Positions 1 to 12,286 are shown, counted from the first letter of the stretch. The stretch: DNA of 64,000 bases from Anagrus nilaparvatae (GCA_022575985.1 JAKSXM010000007.1:51366501-51430500), one strand, 5' to 3'. Program-made: numbers and translations. The notes: a model not told the origin generated them from the letters alone.

Positions 1-1028
1 GTGCGGTGAACTTCTGAGTTGTCAACCCCTCGCTTTTTATACATCAGAAAAAATTTTATTGTCCGTTTTAGGCGCATTTTTTAACGTCAAAAACTGTTTT
101 TTTTGTTTTTTGTTCACCAAATGGTCAATTTTTAATATTTTTCCTAATCGCCGCTTCAGGCACTAGATAATACCATAGAGATTAATATTCCTTTTTATTT
201 TTTTGTTTCCGATGCCTACAATAGGCTCTATGATGGCAACCGTTTTCCAATTTTTTTTTCGAGCCTCTACTTTCACGCCATCTACAAAGTGTAAAAAAAA
301 AGCAAATGGAACAAAAATTTTTTTATGTTATCTAGAATAGTTTTGTAATTAGCAAAAAAAAAATTGTAAACTTTTATAATAAAACAGATGAGAAAAAAAA
401 TGTTGAAAATCCTTTAAAAATCGACACAATTTTGAGACAGGCCCCTTAATTGCTTAATTTTTCGCAAAAGCATTTAGCAAATTTAATGAGTTTTACATTT
501 CCCAATTTTATTTTTTTCTATTATTTAAAAAAAATAAAATTTGATATAATCTTTTGTATTTAACAAGACAGAAATATTTGTATTTGTAAAATTCAATAGT
601 GGTTAATAAGTTTCCTAAACAACCTAGTTTTGTAAAATTAAGTATTTATTTATCGGTGATTCTTAGCTATTTTTAATCAAGTCTGAGGTCGATGTCTAAA
701 ATTTTAAAAATGTTGGTTGCACTGTGGTATGTAAAAATATAGTTACTGGCAAATTTTTAAGGCTTCTAGGTGGCTTGGTTGCGATCTCGGTTGCGATTTG
801 GCAGCTGTTTTTCCAATTTTAATTTTTTTCGAATTCTTACTAGCCACTTTCCTGTTTTTTTGGTCCGCCATCTTGGAAAATCGGAAAATATGTTGGGGTG
901 AAAAATGAAAATTATACCTCCAGGATATCAGCTTTTTCTAGGAGGGTCCATTTTCATCCCGAAGGTCTCTTGGAGATAAAAGAAATTATTTTAGGTCAAT
1001 AATATACCTTATGGTAAATCATATGATA
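1..1028. other. AT-rich noncoding stretch
   Basis: No open reading frame with recognisable protein content and no clear inverted repeat was found. Two slightly less AT-rich patches (about 180-300 and 770-960) mix C-rich and A/T-run sequence and look like decayed repeat. No function is assigned. Confidence 0.5.
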
Positions 1029-1172
1029 TAGTATATATCGTCACGAGTTACGATACAATGCCTTTATCGTAGTATGGCGAGAAAAGAAAAAATAAACAAT
1101 AACAGAGCATTTTTTTTTTTCTCGTCATACTACAATGAAAGGCTTTGTATCGAACGAGTGGCGATATATTTT
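1029..1172. repeat. small foldback (MITE-like) repeat
   Basis: Two arms of about 60 nt face each other (about 1029-1095 and 1114-1172) around a T-rich loop. They share the order TATATCG, CACGAGT, CGATACAA, GCCTTT, GTAGTATG and CGAGAAAA in inverted orientation, with a few mismatches. It has the size and form of a nonautonomous DNA transposon remnant. No target-site duplication could be assigned. Confidence 0.75.
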
Positions 1173-1674
1173 TTTTTCAACAATATTCGAATACTCATCG
1201 TCTTTTAGACAAAATATAAAATATTACTAAAAAACAAAACTTTTTTTTTCTACACATTATTTATTTGCATATACATTCATTTTTAATACGTTAGAAAAAA
1301 TGTTACATTTATTTCTGATTATTTATTTCGGCATCTATATTATTATTTTCGTCTATAATAAATTATCATCTTCTTCTTTAACATTATTTTCCGACATTTT
1401 ATGTTTTAAACAAAAACACGCTCATGCGTTCTATACAACGGCCACGTTACAACTAAATTTTATTCGGTTCTTCATCGAACTTTGATCATGCGCAGTCTCT
1501 ACCTCGGTCTCTACTATTACGATAATACTTTTATACGTACGAGTAGACTCTATATCGTAAGAGTAGAAGCCCTCTTGCGATAAAGGGCCTTTATTTCATA
1601 TACTACGGACCGTCTATAAACGATACATATTCGAATAGTGTTGTAAAAAATCATTATGTTTCTTTTTGTGCGAG
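1173..1674. other. AT-rich spacer
   Basis: Short reading frames here have no recognisable content. About 1500-1620 reuses words found in the neighbouring foldback (CGATAAAGG, GTAAGAGTAG), so it may be another decayed copy of that repeat. Confidence 0.4.
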
Positions 1675-3228
1675 AATGATAAAAATTCAAAAAACGCATT
1701 TTTGGACGTATTCTAATGCCTAGACATAAGATAATATCCACAATAACTCATTTTTTTCATTGAACCCTCTAGTTTTCAATGTCTATTGGTACTTTTTTAC
1801 TTTGAATTTCACACCTGTAAAATGATAGCTGTACCATTAAGAGCTGATATTAAAAAATCAGAAAAATCCAAAAAAGATAAAACATAGTTTTTTTTTATAA
1901 AATTAGTTTTCTCATAATTTTGTATTTTTGAAAACAAAAAAATCCAGACCGCCGAGGTAATTATAATATCACGATGATTCCTCTAAAAATTTTGCCAAAG
2001 CTGAGAATTAAATGTTTTCTACATATTCTACACTAAAAAGCAGCCAATTTTGCACTTTCACTTTTATACTTTTGAACTTTAGTTTCTAAATTATAAGCAG
2101 TCAAAATTAAAACTCTCAGCTCTCGCAAATTTTTTAAAAATATGGTCGTATTTTATTACCTGAGTGGTCTAAATTTTTTCATTTCCAAAATAAAAATTAT
2201 GAGAAAACTAACTTTATACAAAAAAAATATTTTTTATCTTTTCTTAATTTCTTCTGATTTTTTGATTTTAGCTCTCGATAGTTTAACTACCATTTAGCAG
2301 CTAGGTAATTCATAATAAAAAAGTACCATAAGACATTGAAAACTAGAGGGTTCAATAAAAAAATGATCTATTGCGTATTAATTTATTTCAAAAACTTTGT
2401 TGTGGAAAAGGATGTGGCTGATTTGACAAAATGGCCCATATATATTTTTCTTGTTTTATTTTTACCGTTTTATTAATCCCATGATTAGGAAATTAACTTG
2501 TGCAATTAACTTTTTACATTAAATATGGCCTCTTTTAGAACTTCATGATATACATGTGACTCTAAGAAACAAATCCAAAACTATATTTTCTATGTTTAGT
2601 TATTTACAGGATTATACTTTTTATAGAATTGTTTCTTTTCAAAGTATTTGGAGTTTCTAATGCGCCTGCAGAACTCGAAAATATAAGTAAAAAAATAAGT
2701 TTCTCGTTGGATTTAGACAAAAACATCTATTTTCAAGCCTACACGATAGCTCTTGAAAGTTTTTTTTAGCCTCCTTTAAAATTGGTAATTATTTACTAAA
2801 AACTTAAGATTTTTCCAATGGATTCAAATCGTGTTTTATATTATTTTAAAATTCATAGTTTTCCCCGGAAATCTGATGAAAACATTTATTTTGGCTTTTG
2901 AGAACGTTTTATAGAAGAAAAATCGATTTTTGTCGTTTTATTGGGTCCCAATTTTAAGGAGACCTAATTTAAAAGTTCTGTAGTTTTTGAATAAATTTTT
3001 TTGAATATTATTAACAAGAGAAATATGCGTTTTTCCCCCAAGAATCAAATGATTAATTTCTTTTCAAAAAAATTTTATTTGCCAATTTTTTTACGGAATT
3101 TCAAAGAGTACTCATAAACACTTCTTTCCTAATAATTAGAAAAATGTGTTTTTCATAAGTCTCGAGATATTACAGCGTTTAGGCATAAGAATACGTCCAA
3201 AAATGCGTTTTTTTGAATTTTTATCATT
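1675..3228. repeat. composite foldback element, apparently interrupted in its right half
   Basis: The outermost arms are 1675-1721 and 3181-3228 and differ by one indel and about one substitution. A second pair of long arms lies inside: 1741 to about 2060 against about 2065-2385, both carrying GAACCCTCTAGTTTTCAATG in opposite orientation and folding about position 2062. On the left the two arm sets are nearly contiguous (20 nt apart). On the right they are about 800 nt apart. The simplest reading is that 2386-3180 was inserted into, or duplicated inside, the right half. The 2386-3180 segment has no recognised coding content. Confidence 0.75.
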
Positions 3229-4330
3229 GAAACGCGTTTGAACTTGTCTATAAAAATTTTTTTAGGTGTATTTTTTTATTATAAATTTTTTGAGACCTCC
3301 TGCATCCCGTTAGAAATTCAAGTTATTCGTATAATAATTTCTAAGTGAAGTCCAAAAACTGACGCGGGTTGGCAAGTGAAAGGGGAGAGGGGGTTACCAA
3401 CCTTTGAAATGCAAATTTATTTATTTATTTATTTATTTAATTTACATAAAAAAATAAATAATAACTTAAAGTTAATAAAAATTATCCTTTTTTTTAGCAA
3501 GTCATTTTTTGACCCTTTTATTCTCATTTTTAAGACCGAATGGAAATTTTCCGCAAAAAGGATGATAGAAACGTAATGCCAGGGAAATTTCCCACCTAAA
3601 AACTATACCTTTAGACCCCTGAAGCTTTTCGGGTAAAACCGAAGACCGACCCGACCCGACCCGACCCGAAAAAAGTAAAATCGGTCTTTCGGGCGGGTAC
3701 CCGATATTTGGGTAACCGCACACCCCATTTAAGTTAAATGCAAATGAAAATTCTGACTTGATTTTTGCATTCCTCGGGAAATTTTACGTAGAAAACCCAT
3801 CTGGGTAAAATTTTAGAGACCTCGGTAACGCTGTAAAACAAAGAAAAACAAAGTAACGTACTGAAATCTAACGAATAAATACAATAAATATAGAATAAAA
3901 AAATAGCAAACAAAGGCCGCTATAATTTTACCCAAAAGGGTTTTCAAGGTAAAATAAAAATTTTTCGACAATCCCGAAAATCAAGTTAGAAATATCATTT
4001 TTGGTCAGGAAAATCGAGAAAATTCAGAAATTGCAAAATTTTTAAATTCTATTTTTTGAGCTTAAAATGGGTTTTTAAGTACTTAAAAGGAAAATGGGAC
4101 AAAAAAGGAGTTTACCACCATGAAAAGTATGGGAAAACACATTAAAAAAAAAAGTGACGCTTTTCAAGAAAATTGTGTTTGAAAGTTTTCTTTAGTTTTT
4201 TCTAATTTTCCGGGTTTTCCTGAGGTTTTTCCAAAAAAATATGGTCAGATTCGATTTGGGCGAGAAATTTTACTACCTACTTTTTTAAAGAAAATTCGAT
4301 AAAGACGTGTTTTTTCGCCACAGTCGCAGA
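3229..4330. other. noncoding spacer with minor repeats
   Basis: No gene was recognised. About 3648-3668 is a short tandem run of CCCGA units (about four copies), which is GC-rich against this background. About 3765-3850 and 3905-3985 form a diverged inverted repeat sharing AAAACCC, TGGGTAAAATT and related words. Part of its left arm resembles the centre of the palindrome near 30450-30530, so both may descend from one repeat family. Confidence 0.45.
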
Positions 4331-4513
4331 AAAATCTACACCCCTTCGGTTAGATTAGACTATTTTTTTAAAAAAAAGGCATTATCACAGTAAGGCATTC
4401 TCTAGAATTAGGGCAAGGTGGGCTGAAGAACCCCTGCACAAGTTTGTAAGTAAATGCTGCCCCATACTGTGACAATGTCTTTTTAAAAAAAATAGCCTAA
4501 CCTAACCCTAGGG
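4331..4513. repeat. foldback repeat with about 55-nt arms
   Basis: The arms at about 4337-4396 and 4458-4513 are inverted copies that both contain a GGTTAG-type word, a long T/A run and GTCACAGTA or ATCACAGTA. The loop between them is about 60 nt and less AT-rich than its surroundings. It looks like a MITE-type remnant. Confidence 0.7.
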
Positions 4514-4614
4514 GTGCATTATAACTATAGAACTGATTACTGGAACTGAGATATGCATTTTTAAAAGAGTAGGTAGCCTAACCTAAGCCTTGGGAAGGCC
4601 TTATAGCGAGAGTC

Positions 4615-4699
4615 ATACACTCAGCGACTATTGGTATTGTGGCAGCACCAACGTTCAAAAGAACAATAGACTAACAATACCAATAGTCGCTGAGTGTAT
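4615..4699. repeat. perfect 26-bp inverted repeat with 33-nt loop
   Basis: The arms 4615-4640 and 4674-4699 are exact reverse complements over 26 bases, beginning ATACACTCAGCGACTATTGG. No mismatch was seen. A perfect stem of this length would form a strong hairpin in RNA or single-stranded DNA. It could be a very young foldback or a structured site. No coding context surrounds it. Confidence 0.9.
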
Positions 4700-5014
4700 A
4701 TGATATGTAATACAAATTTTTTTTTAGTATGAGAAACCGCTTTCATGGACTATAACTGACAAGGATTGTTTAAAGTTAATTTTAATAATCGTCTTCGTGG
4801 ACTTTAACGAAAATGCTTCGCTAAAGTTAACTAAGCTAAGTTAAAACTAACTTTAACGGTTGGAGGTACATTATTGTTGCCAAAGGTATGGATGGTATAC
4901 TTATACCGTTACTTATACTTATCCATAGCCAAAGGTAAAAATATATGTATAGAAGCCCAGGATAAAAAGTATTTCATAATTCGTCACGAGGAACTCATAC
5001 TATAAACAAAATAA
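4700..5014. other. spacer with a weak inverted repeat
   Basis: About 4755-4870 contains repeated TTAAAGTTAA-type words in both orientations around GTCTTCGTGGAC. It may be a decayed foldback. Nothing else is recognised. Confidence 0.35.
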
Positions 5015-5478
5015 CACGGTTAGAAACGGAGCACTCAATTTGTATGTAGTTTATAATATGAAGAACCGGTAAAATTTTTTTTATTTTTATAAAAAATAAT
5101 AAAATTATTTTTTCAAGTTTTTATAAAAAAAAAAATATAACATTCAAAGTGGAAAATTATACAATAATACATAGTTAGTAACATTTTTGTTGAAACATAA
5201 TTCATATTTTAGGAGCTAAAAAAACAAAAGTCGTGTTTTTGAGACTCCGATTTTTCACGTAGACACGATTTTTTTTTAGTTCATAAAATATAAATTATAT
5301 TTCAACAAAAATGTTATTAACTATGTATGTATTATTTTTTACTTTAAAAGTTATATTTTTATATGTTTATCAAAACTTAAAAAATGTACAATTTTATTGT
5401 TATTTTATAAAAATAAAAAATATTTTACCGGTTCTCCATATAAAATACATACAAACTGAGCGCTTTGTTTCCACGGGA
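5015..5478. repeat. foldback element, about 220-nt arms
   Basis: The left arm (about 5020-5240) and right arm (about 5255-5478) are inverted copies sharing, from the outside inwards, GAACCGGTAAAAT, a T/A-rich tract, ACATAGTTA, TAACATTTTTGTTGAAA and CGTGTTT-type loop sequence. Short frames inside it are by-products of the repeat. Confidence 0.8.
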
Positions 5479-5570
5479 CTCCCTTATCTTCACTTGTGAC
5501 GTAGTCTAAAATCAGAAAAAATTCGAGTATATTTCCAGGAATTTAAGTTATAAGGAATTAAGTATGGTAT

Positions 5571-6093
5571 TATATACTCTGCTGTTATTAAAGACTCTCA
5601 AATTTCAATATTCATATTTAAATGCATATTTTTATTTGATAAAATAAATGGCTAAATTTAATGTTTATAATATTTTATCTGTTTATAGTTATAAATCGAA
5701 ATGATTTATTATTGGTCCAACAACGTCGTAAAAAAAAAATTTTATTATAAATTTTATAATTGGACATATCAAATATTAAAATCAAATATTATGGTATATA
5801 ATATGACTTGACTTACCAAAAAAATAATTAAATCGATTTTTCCGCATTAATTAATGCACCATTCTCAAATTTTAGTCCAAAATTCTTATTTTATTAGTAT
5901 ACAGCGAAACTGAAAATTCAATACAACTTTGAAGTAAAATGTATTCTCTTTTTATGTGTTATCTTCTCACAAAAAATAAAATTATCTGTCTGATTGTCTC
6001 AAAATCCGGTGGCGTCTTCAAAGAAGCGAGGAGAGAGTGGGGGAGAGAGTAACTGGTTTCACTCAGAGTGTGTCTGGTTTCACTTCTACACGC
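5571..6093 (+). repeat. dispersed repeat, copy A
   Basis: This segment is a diverged direct copy of 27869-28320. Shared landmarks in the same order are TTTAAATGCATATTTTTATT, AATGGCTAAATTT, GACTTGACTTACCAAAAAA, AGCGAAACT, TGAAGTAAAATG, GTCTGATTGTC and AAATCCGGTG. Copy A keeps a longer 3' end with GAGAGAG and repeated TCTGGTTTCACT words. No protein or terminal repeat identifies the class. Confidence 0.8.
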
Positions 6094-6949
6094 ATGAAAA
6101 AATAAATTTAAAAAAAAAAATTTTTTTAACACATTTTTATTTATATGCTCTTAAAAATTAAAAAATAATTTTTTTAATTTTCTAGCTGAAATAGCATTTT
6201 TATTCCCGTTTAAAATCAAACTTCTAAAAGCGTGGATGCTATTTTGATCATGAAGTAAATAAGAAAAATTTTCATTTGCATTTACCTTTGAAAAAAAAAA
6301 GATGGAGTAATTTATTTCAATGTGTACCTACTTTGAATGTTGTTTTACCATTAAAACTTTAAACTACTATACCAAAACAATACTATCAGATACTATTGAA
6401 GCTCTTTGACTATTGAGTCCGGGCTTTATTTTTATATTCCCTTTCTCCTTTTACTGCAAAACGCCACTCGCGGCAGTTGTTACAACTTTAGATGCTCAGA
6501 AACTGAACAATTACGATCACGTTTGAAAATTCTCGTTACCGTTGCACATGAAGTTACGAGTGCGGCCACTAGTTTCGCTACCTTTTTTTCTCTTTAAAAG
6601 AGGGAGAATTAAAAAAACAATTACATGTAAAAATTAAGCTACATGCACTTGTATTTTGGACTTTGTTTTTATCTGTAAAATTTTTTAAAACTTTTTAGAT
6701 CTGAAAAATTTTACGCAAGTTTTAAAAATATTTAAAAAATACATAATATCTAAATTTGCTGTATTGAAAATTACCAATTATTATCTGAAACGAATTGACC
6801 CATAATTAATCCAACTTACAATTAATGAAAATTATTTTAAAAAATTTTGCCATCAGACCGCCAAATAAAAAAAATGAAAAATTTAATTTGTAAAATTTGC
6901 AAAATAAATATATCATTTTTTTATAATTAATTAATGGCCTGACAAGTTT
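6094..6949. other. spacer with a small GC-richer island
   Basis: Mostly AT-rich and featureless. About 6455-6590 is clearly richer in G+C, with CpG-containing words such as CACTCGCGGCAG and GAGTGCGGCC. It sits in an open 63-codon frame that I do not recognise. It is probably a repeat fragment; no protein claim is made. Confidence 0.4.
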
Positions 6950-9125
6950 TATTAATTAATTTTTCCTATATGGCTCAATTTAAACCAAACCGGGTTAAGA
7001 TGAATGGTCGGGTCTTCAAATCGGTTCCAGAGTATTTGTTTCCCGAAAGTACTACTAAAAATAAGCCTCCACGTCAATTTTTAGCTTATAAGGTTCAGTC
7101 CTCAATTTTTGCAGCCATTTTTGTGTTTTGGACTCTTATAAAAAAAGTAAGAAAAATATTTTTCTTATTTTTTCTGTAAAAAACACACATTCACATGAAA
7201 AATTTTTTCCTCTTTGGTCCAGATAGGAAATTTCCAGTAGAATCCAATTCTAGGGTCGAAATTTTCGATAAATCTCTAAAATATCGCTTAAACCCCCTTT
7301 TTTTTAAATTTGAATTTTTTAAAAGTATATAAAAAAAAAATCCTATAGTAGGTTACAAAATACTTTTGACACTTCAAATTTTATTATGAAAAAGACAAAC
7401 CACTGGGGGTTATTGCGTTTTGAGAGCTCTAGATCAAAATATAGCAGCTTTAAAAGTTCGTTTTTTATTAATTTCAAATTTCCCGCCAAGTCATTAAAAA
7501 TCTGATCGAAAATTTGAATTCGGCGGGAAATTTTACATCAGAATATATAGCGACATCGAAAACATATCACGAAGAATAAAAAACGAATTTTTGTCGTTCA
7601 CAGCCACTTGAAGGCTACTCTGGGCTTAGTTGACCCCTAAAACGTCCTTAAATGACCTGAAAATTGGCATGGAGTCATATTTTAGCCTAAAATTTTAAAT
7701 ACTTCAGGAAGAGTATTTTTAGAGCACTTTTTTGTGAATCACCTTAATATATATAGTTTAATATTGTAGAATACATTCTGTCGTACAGATCAAAAACCTC
7801 CGTATCTACATTTTTATGAAAAATGAGTTTTTTATATGGGCTTATTCGTCGCGAAATTATCTATCAGATGGTGAAAATAATTTTTTCTAATCACTTGTAA
7901 TTTGCAAGGTCTTCTGTATTGATAAAAAATTTTACACGTATTTCTAAAAATAATACAGGAAGGTATGGCTCATCTACAGATTTTTGTAGATATGGTCCAT
8001 ATCATATGGAGGTTTTTCTCTTGTATTGTACCCGCGCGACTCACGTATTTTTAAAAATAATACACGAGAAATGGCTCATCTACATAATATGGACAATGTA
8101 TTAAATGGCTCATGTACTTATGGAGGTTCTTCTCCAGTAAAATCGAGAAAAATTTTTTCACAAATGAAAAGAGCGTGCCCGAATTAGTATGAAAACGTTT
8201 TTAATTTTTTTAAAACTATTTAATAACACTATCAAATTAATTGAAATTAAATCATTAAATCAATCATTAAATATCTCGAAATCGTTAAAATGTAGATATG
8301 GAGGTTTTTGATCTGTAGGGCAGTATTACAATTATTCCTTTAAATTTCGCCGCTTTAATAAAAAAACTCCTGAAAACTTAAAAAAATATGTCCTTATGTA
8401 AAATTTTCCGTGGAATTCGAATTTCCAGTCAGATTTTTAATTGGTCACGTGACTTGGCAGGAAAATTGAAATTTGTAAAAAATGAACTTTTGAGGCTGCT
8501 AGATTTTGATCTAGGGCTCTCAAAACGCAATAACCTCTTTGTCATCATAAAATTTGAAGCGGTAGAAGTATTTTGAAATCTACTAGAGGATTTTTTATTC
8601 ATATAGAAATTCAAATTTAAAAAAAGGAGGCTTAAGCGATATTTTAGCGATTTCTCGCGCATGCGCACCTAAAAAAATTTTTGACTTCAGAATTGGATTC
8701 TACGGGGAATTTCCTATCCGGACCTAAGAGGAAAAAATGTTTTATGTAAATGTGTGTTTTTACAGAAAAAAAAAGAAAAATTTTTTCTATTTTTTCTTAC
8801 TTTTTTTATAAGAATCCGAAACACAAAAATAGACGCCAAAAATCGAGGGCTGAACCTTATAAGCTAAAGATTGACGTGAAGGCTTATTTTTAGTAGTACA
8901 TTCGTGAAAAAATACTTTGGAACCGATTTGAAGACCTGACCTCACTTATTTTTAGTAGTACATTCGTGAAAAAATACTTTGGAACCGATTTGAAGACCTG
9001 ACCTCACTTATTTTTAGTAGTACATTCGTGAAAAAATACTTTGGAACCGATTTGAAGACCTGACCATGCATGCCATGCATCTTATCCCGGTTTGGTTCAA
9101 ATTGATTAATTTTTTTCCATAGTAT
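6950..9125. repeat. large foldback, family A copy 1
   Basis: The left arm (about 6950-7560) is matched in reverse by 8380-9125. Shared blocks are CCAAACCGGG, CTTCAAATCGGTTCC, TAGTACTACTAAAAATAAG-type sequence, ATAGGAAATTTCC, GCGTTTTGAGAGC and AATTTCCCGCCAAGTCA. Inner arms continue near 7778-7815 and 8287-8325 (GATCAAAAACCTCC). The same blocks recur in the foldbacks at 9590-12020 and 29323-31614, so these are one family. No transposase was found. The right arm is longer because one segment is triplicated. Confidence 0.8.
8883..9064. repeat. tandem triplication of a 62-bp unit
   Basis: Three head-to-tail copies start at 8883, 8945 and 9007, each containing TAGTAGTACATTCGTG and ACCGATTTGAAGACCTGACC. 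No difference was seen between copies until the last few bases of the third. The matching place in the opposite arm (about 7005-7070) holds one diverged copy, so the expansion happened after the foldback formed. Confidence 0.9.
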
Positions 9126-9589
9126 ATGGGTATGACACATTAGTTTCTATATAATTTATAGTTTTCACTTTTGACTTCGAATACTTAGCAGAAGAGTTTT
9201 TACAAAAAGAAGCCTAAAATTCATGGTGCAATGTCCGTCGGTGACTCAGGAATTTATTTATTTTTTTTAAATATGTAAAGTTATATACGTACCTACTTAA
9301 AATTTTTTTATGTGGTAACAAATTGACAAAAAAATAATACAACATATTATTCATAAACATCAAATTCTTTAGTATTCTAGAAATACAATATGAAGATTTT
9401 TTGAAATAAATATTTACATTTGTAAATCTTTAAAAAATATAAATTTTAACAAGTAATTTTTTACATTTTGGTATACCCGACATAAGTAATTATACGATAT
9501 ACAAAAAAATCATAAATAATTAATTTACAATACAAAATAATTTCTTATATAAATTAAATAAAAGATAAAATTGATAAATTCTAATTTAT
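9126..9589. other. AT-rich spacer
   Basis: No recognisable gene or repeat was seen. Sequence is dominated by A/T runs between two large foldbacks. Confidence 0.45.
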
Positions 9590-12020
9590 AGTTTTCTATT
9601 AATTGACCAATACTGGGTAAAAGGTTGTTAAAATAACTAACTTCTATTAAATTATGAATATGCATATTGTATATTATAGGTAAATATTAATTTTTATGTT
9701 AAATAAGAAAATTTTTTAATATAATATATGGGTTGATATTTCTCAAGTGTATGAGGTCCTAATTCTTGGGTCTTCAAATCGGTCCCAAAATATTTTTTTC
9801 TCAAAGTACTATCGAAAACAAGTTACCTCCTCAATTTTTAGCCTCCTAGGTCTTCTCCTTGATTTTTTACAGCCAAATTACTTTTTTTTGTGCTTTTTAT
9901 TTTTTTTAATTTTAAGAGCACAAAAATTACTGAAATTTCTCTCAAACGCTTATTTTATCGCAAAAAAACTTTTCCTTTTAGGCCCGGATAGGAAATTTCC
10001 CTAGCTATCCGATTCTGTGGTTCAAAAATTTTTTCGAGCTGCGCATGCGCGAGAAATCGAGTAAATACGTTTTAACTTCTAGCATTCATAACTCCCCTGC
10101 TGACAAACCAATTTTCATTTTGAAATAGCCAAAATTCTTGTCTTTATGTATATTTTTTATGGTAAAATTTTTGTTGTGTTTTTTGGCTTCCTTAAAAAAC
10201 TAGAGCAAAAAAACTGATTCCAAAAATTTCTTTTTTTAAAAATTTCAAATTTCCCGCCAAGTCACGTGACCAATCAAAAATCTGACCAAAAATTTGGATT
10301 CCGCGGTAAATTTTACATAAGGATGTATCTTTTCATGTTTTTACAAGCTTATATGTTGAGACAGCGAAATTTGAAAGAATTTCCTGATTAATGTCGATTA
10401 ATTTAGCACAATTAAATTAAAAAAAAAAAAAAAATAGGTTTAAATCCAGCTAAATGGTGTCGTCCTGCAAAGTGACCTTCACCAATTGACCCCAAATTTG
10501 GCAGATGTTTTTATATATATGGAACATGATTCCTCCCAATTTTTTAGCCCTCTAGGTGCAAAAGTGCCCACATTGGGCCTATTTGAATTTTTTTGGAAGT
10601 TTTCAAATTACTCATAATTTTTTTAGCAATTAATTTATAAAACCGAAAAGATGCAAAAAAAAAATATTTTCAATAGATATCCCTATGGAAAATTTCCCGG
10701 TTAATTCTATTTTTTGGTTGGTATTAGCCTAAAATGTTTCAAGACGCCAGAAAATGAAGATTTTGACCTCTGATTTCGATTTTTTAGAAATTCAAATTAC
10801 CGCATCTGTGGTCGAAATCTTCATTTTCTGGCATCTTGAAGCATTTTAGGGTAAGTAGGGTAGGTAGGGTTTACCCACCAAAAAATAGAATTAACCAGGA
10901 AATTTTCCATAGGGATATCTATTGAAAATATTTTTTTTTTGCATCTTTTCGGTTTTATAAATTAATTGCTAAAAAAATTATGAGTAATTTGAAAACTTCC
11001 AAAAAAATTCAAATAGGCCCAATGTGGGCACTTTTGCACCTAGAGGGCTAAAAAATTGGGAGGAATCATGTTCCATATATATAAAAACATCTGCCAAATT
11101 TGGGGTCAATTGGTGAAGGTCATTTTGCAGGACGACACCATTTAGCTGGATTTAAACCTATTTTTTTTTTTTTTTTAATTTAATTGTGCTAAATTAATCG
11201 ACATTAATCAGGAAATTCTTTCAAATTTCGCTGTCTCAACATATAAGCTTGTAAAAACATGAAAAGATACATCCTTATGTAAAATTTACCGCGGAATCCA
11301 AATTTTTGGTCAGATTTTTGATTGGTCACGTGACTTGGCGGGAAATTTGAAATTTTTAAAAAAAGAAATTTTTGGAATCAGTTTTTTTGCTCTAGTTTTT
11401 TAAGGAAGCCAAAAAACACAACAAAAATTTTACCATAAAAAATATACATAAAGACAAGAATTTTGGCTATTTCAAAATGAAAATTGGTTTGTCAGCAGGG
11501 GAGTTATGAATGCTAGAAGTTAAAACGTATTTACTCGATTTCTCGCGCATGCGCAGCTCGAAAAAATTTTTGAACCACAGAATCGGATAGCTAGGGAAAT
11601 TTCCTATCCGGGCCTAAAAGGAAAAGTTTTTTTGCGATAAAATAAGCGTTTGAGAGAAATTTCAGTAATTTTTGTGCTCTTAAAATTAAAAAAAATAAAA
11701 AGCACAAAAAAAAGTAATTTGGCTGTAAAAAATCAAGGAGAAGACCTAGGAGGCTAAAAATTGAGGAGGTAACTTGTTTTCGATAGTACTTTGAGAAAAA
11801 AATATTTTGGGACCGATTTGAAGACCCAAGAATTAGGACCTCATACACTTGAGAAATATCAACCCATATATTTAAATATTTTTTAGTTATTGAAAAGACC
11901 TGAATTTGAATCAGACGAAGCGTACAACTTGGATAATAAACAACATCATATTTTTACCCAAAAAATAAATTACATATTTTAACAACTCTTTACCCAGTAC
12001 AGGTCAATTAATAGAAAACT
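9590..12020. repeat. large near-perfect palindrome, family A copy 2
   Basis: The core is a palindrome spanning 9723-11872, with arms of about 1.05 kb folding about position 10790. Arm identity is very high: an 85-codon open stretch at 9747-10004 is repeated without amino-acid change at 11591-11848. The few differences cluster near the centre, for example a short extra GTAGGGTAGGTAGGG-like run at about 10853-10870. Older, more diverged outer arms (about 9590-9640 and 11970-12020, sharing TTTTCTATTAATTGACC) flank it. Family blocks include ATAGGAAATTTCC, CGCATGCGCGAGAAA and CCGCCAAGTCACGTGACC. It ends about 0.7 kb from the stop codon of the giant gene. Confidence 0.9.
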
Positions 12021-12286
12021 TCAAATCAATATTAAACTAACTATAAGTGATCAATTGAACAAAATGAATAATAACTAGTATATTCTATTGTTTTTTTTTT
12101 TAATTTGCAAATATTAGGTATGCTTTAATTATTTTAAACATTACAAAATATTTATTAATTATAAAAAATTCTAATTTATTTTATAAATTACAATATATGT
12201 TATTAATAGATATAAACTTAGCGCTTTTTGATTTTATACTGGGTAGCGATCTTATACAAAACAAAAAAAATTGAACACGTCCTTTT

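Noticed and set aside
3648..3668. CCCGA tandem run as a functional site
   Set aside because: Only about four short units; simple slippage explains it.
9747..11848. Two identical 85-residue frames as a duplicated small gene
   Set aside because: They sit in the two arms of one palindrome. The translated product is low-complexity Phe/Leu/Ser-rich with no domain, as expected for repeat DNA.
9723..11872. Palindrome as a sequencing artefact from a missed hairpin adapter
   Set aside because: The flanks outside the arms differ, the arms carry small differences, and two related palindromes of independent sequence exist in the window. An assembly check is still worthwhile.
12089..12102. T run (poly-A on the minus strand) as evidence that the giant gene is a retrocopy
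   Set aside because: It is an isolated homopolymer about 480 nt past the stop, in DNA full of similar runs. No target duplication brackets the gene.
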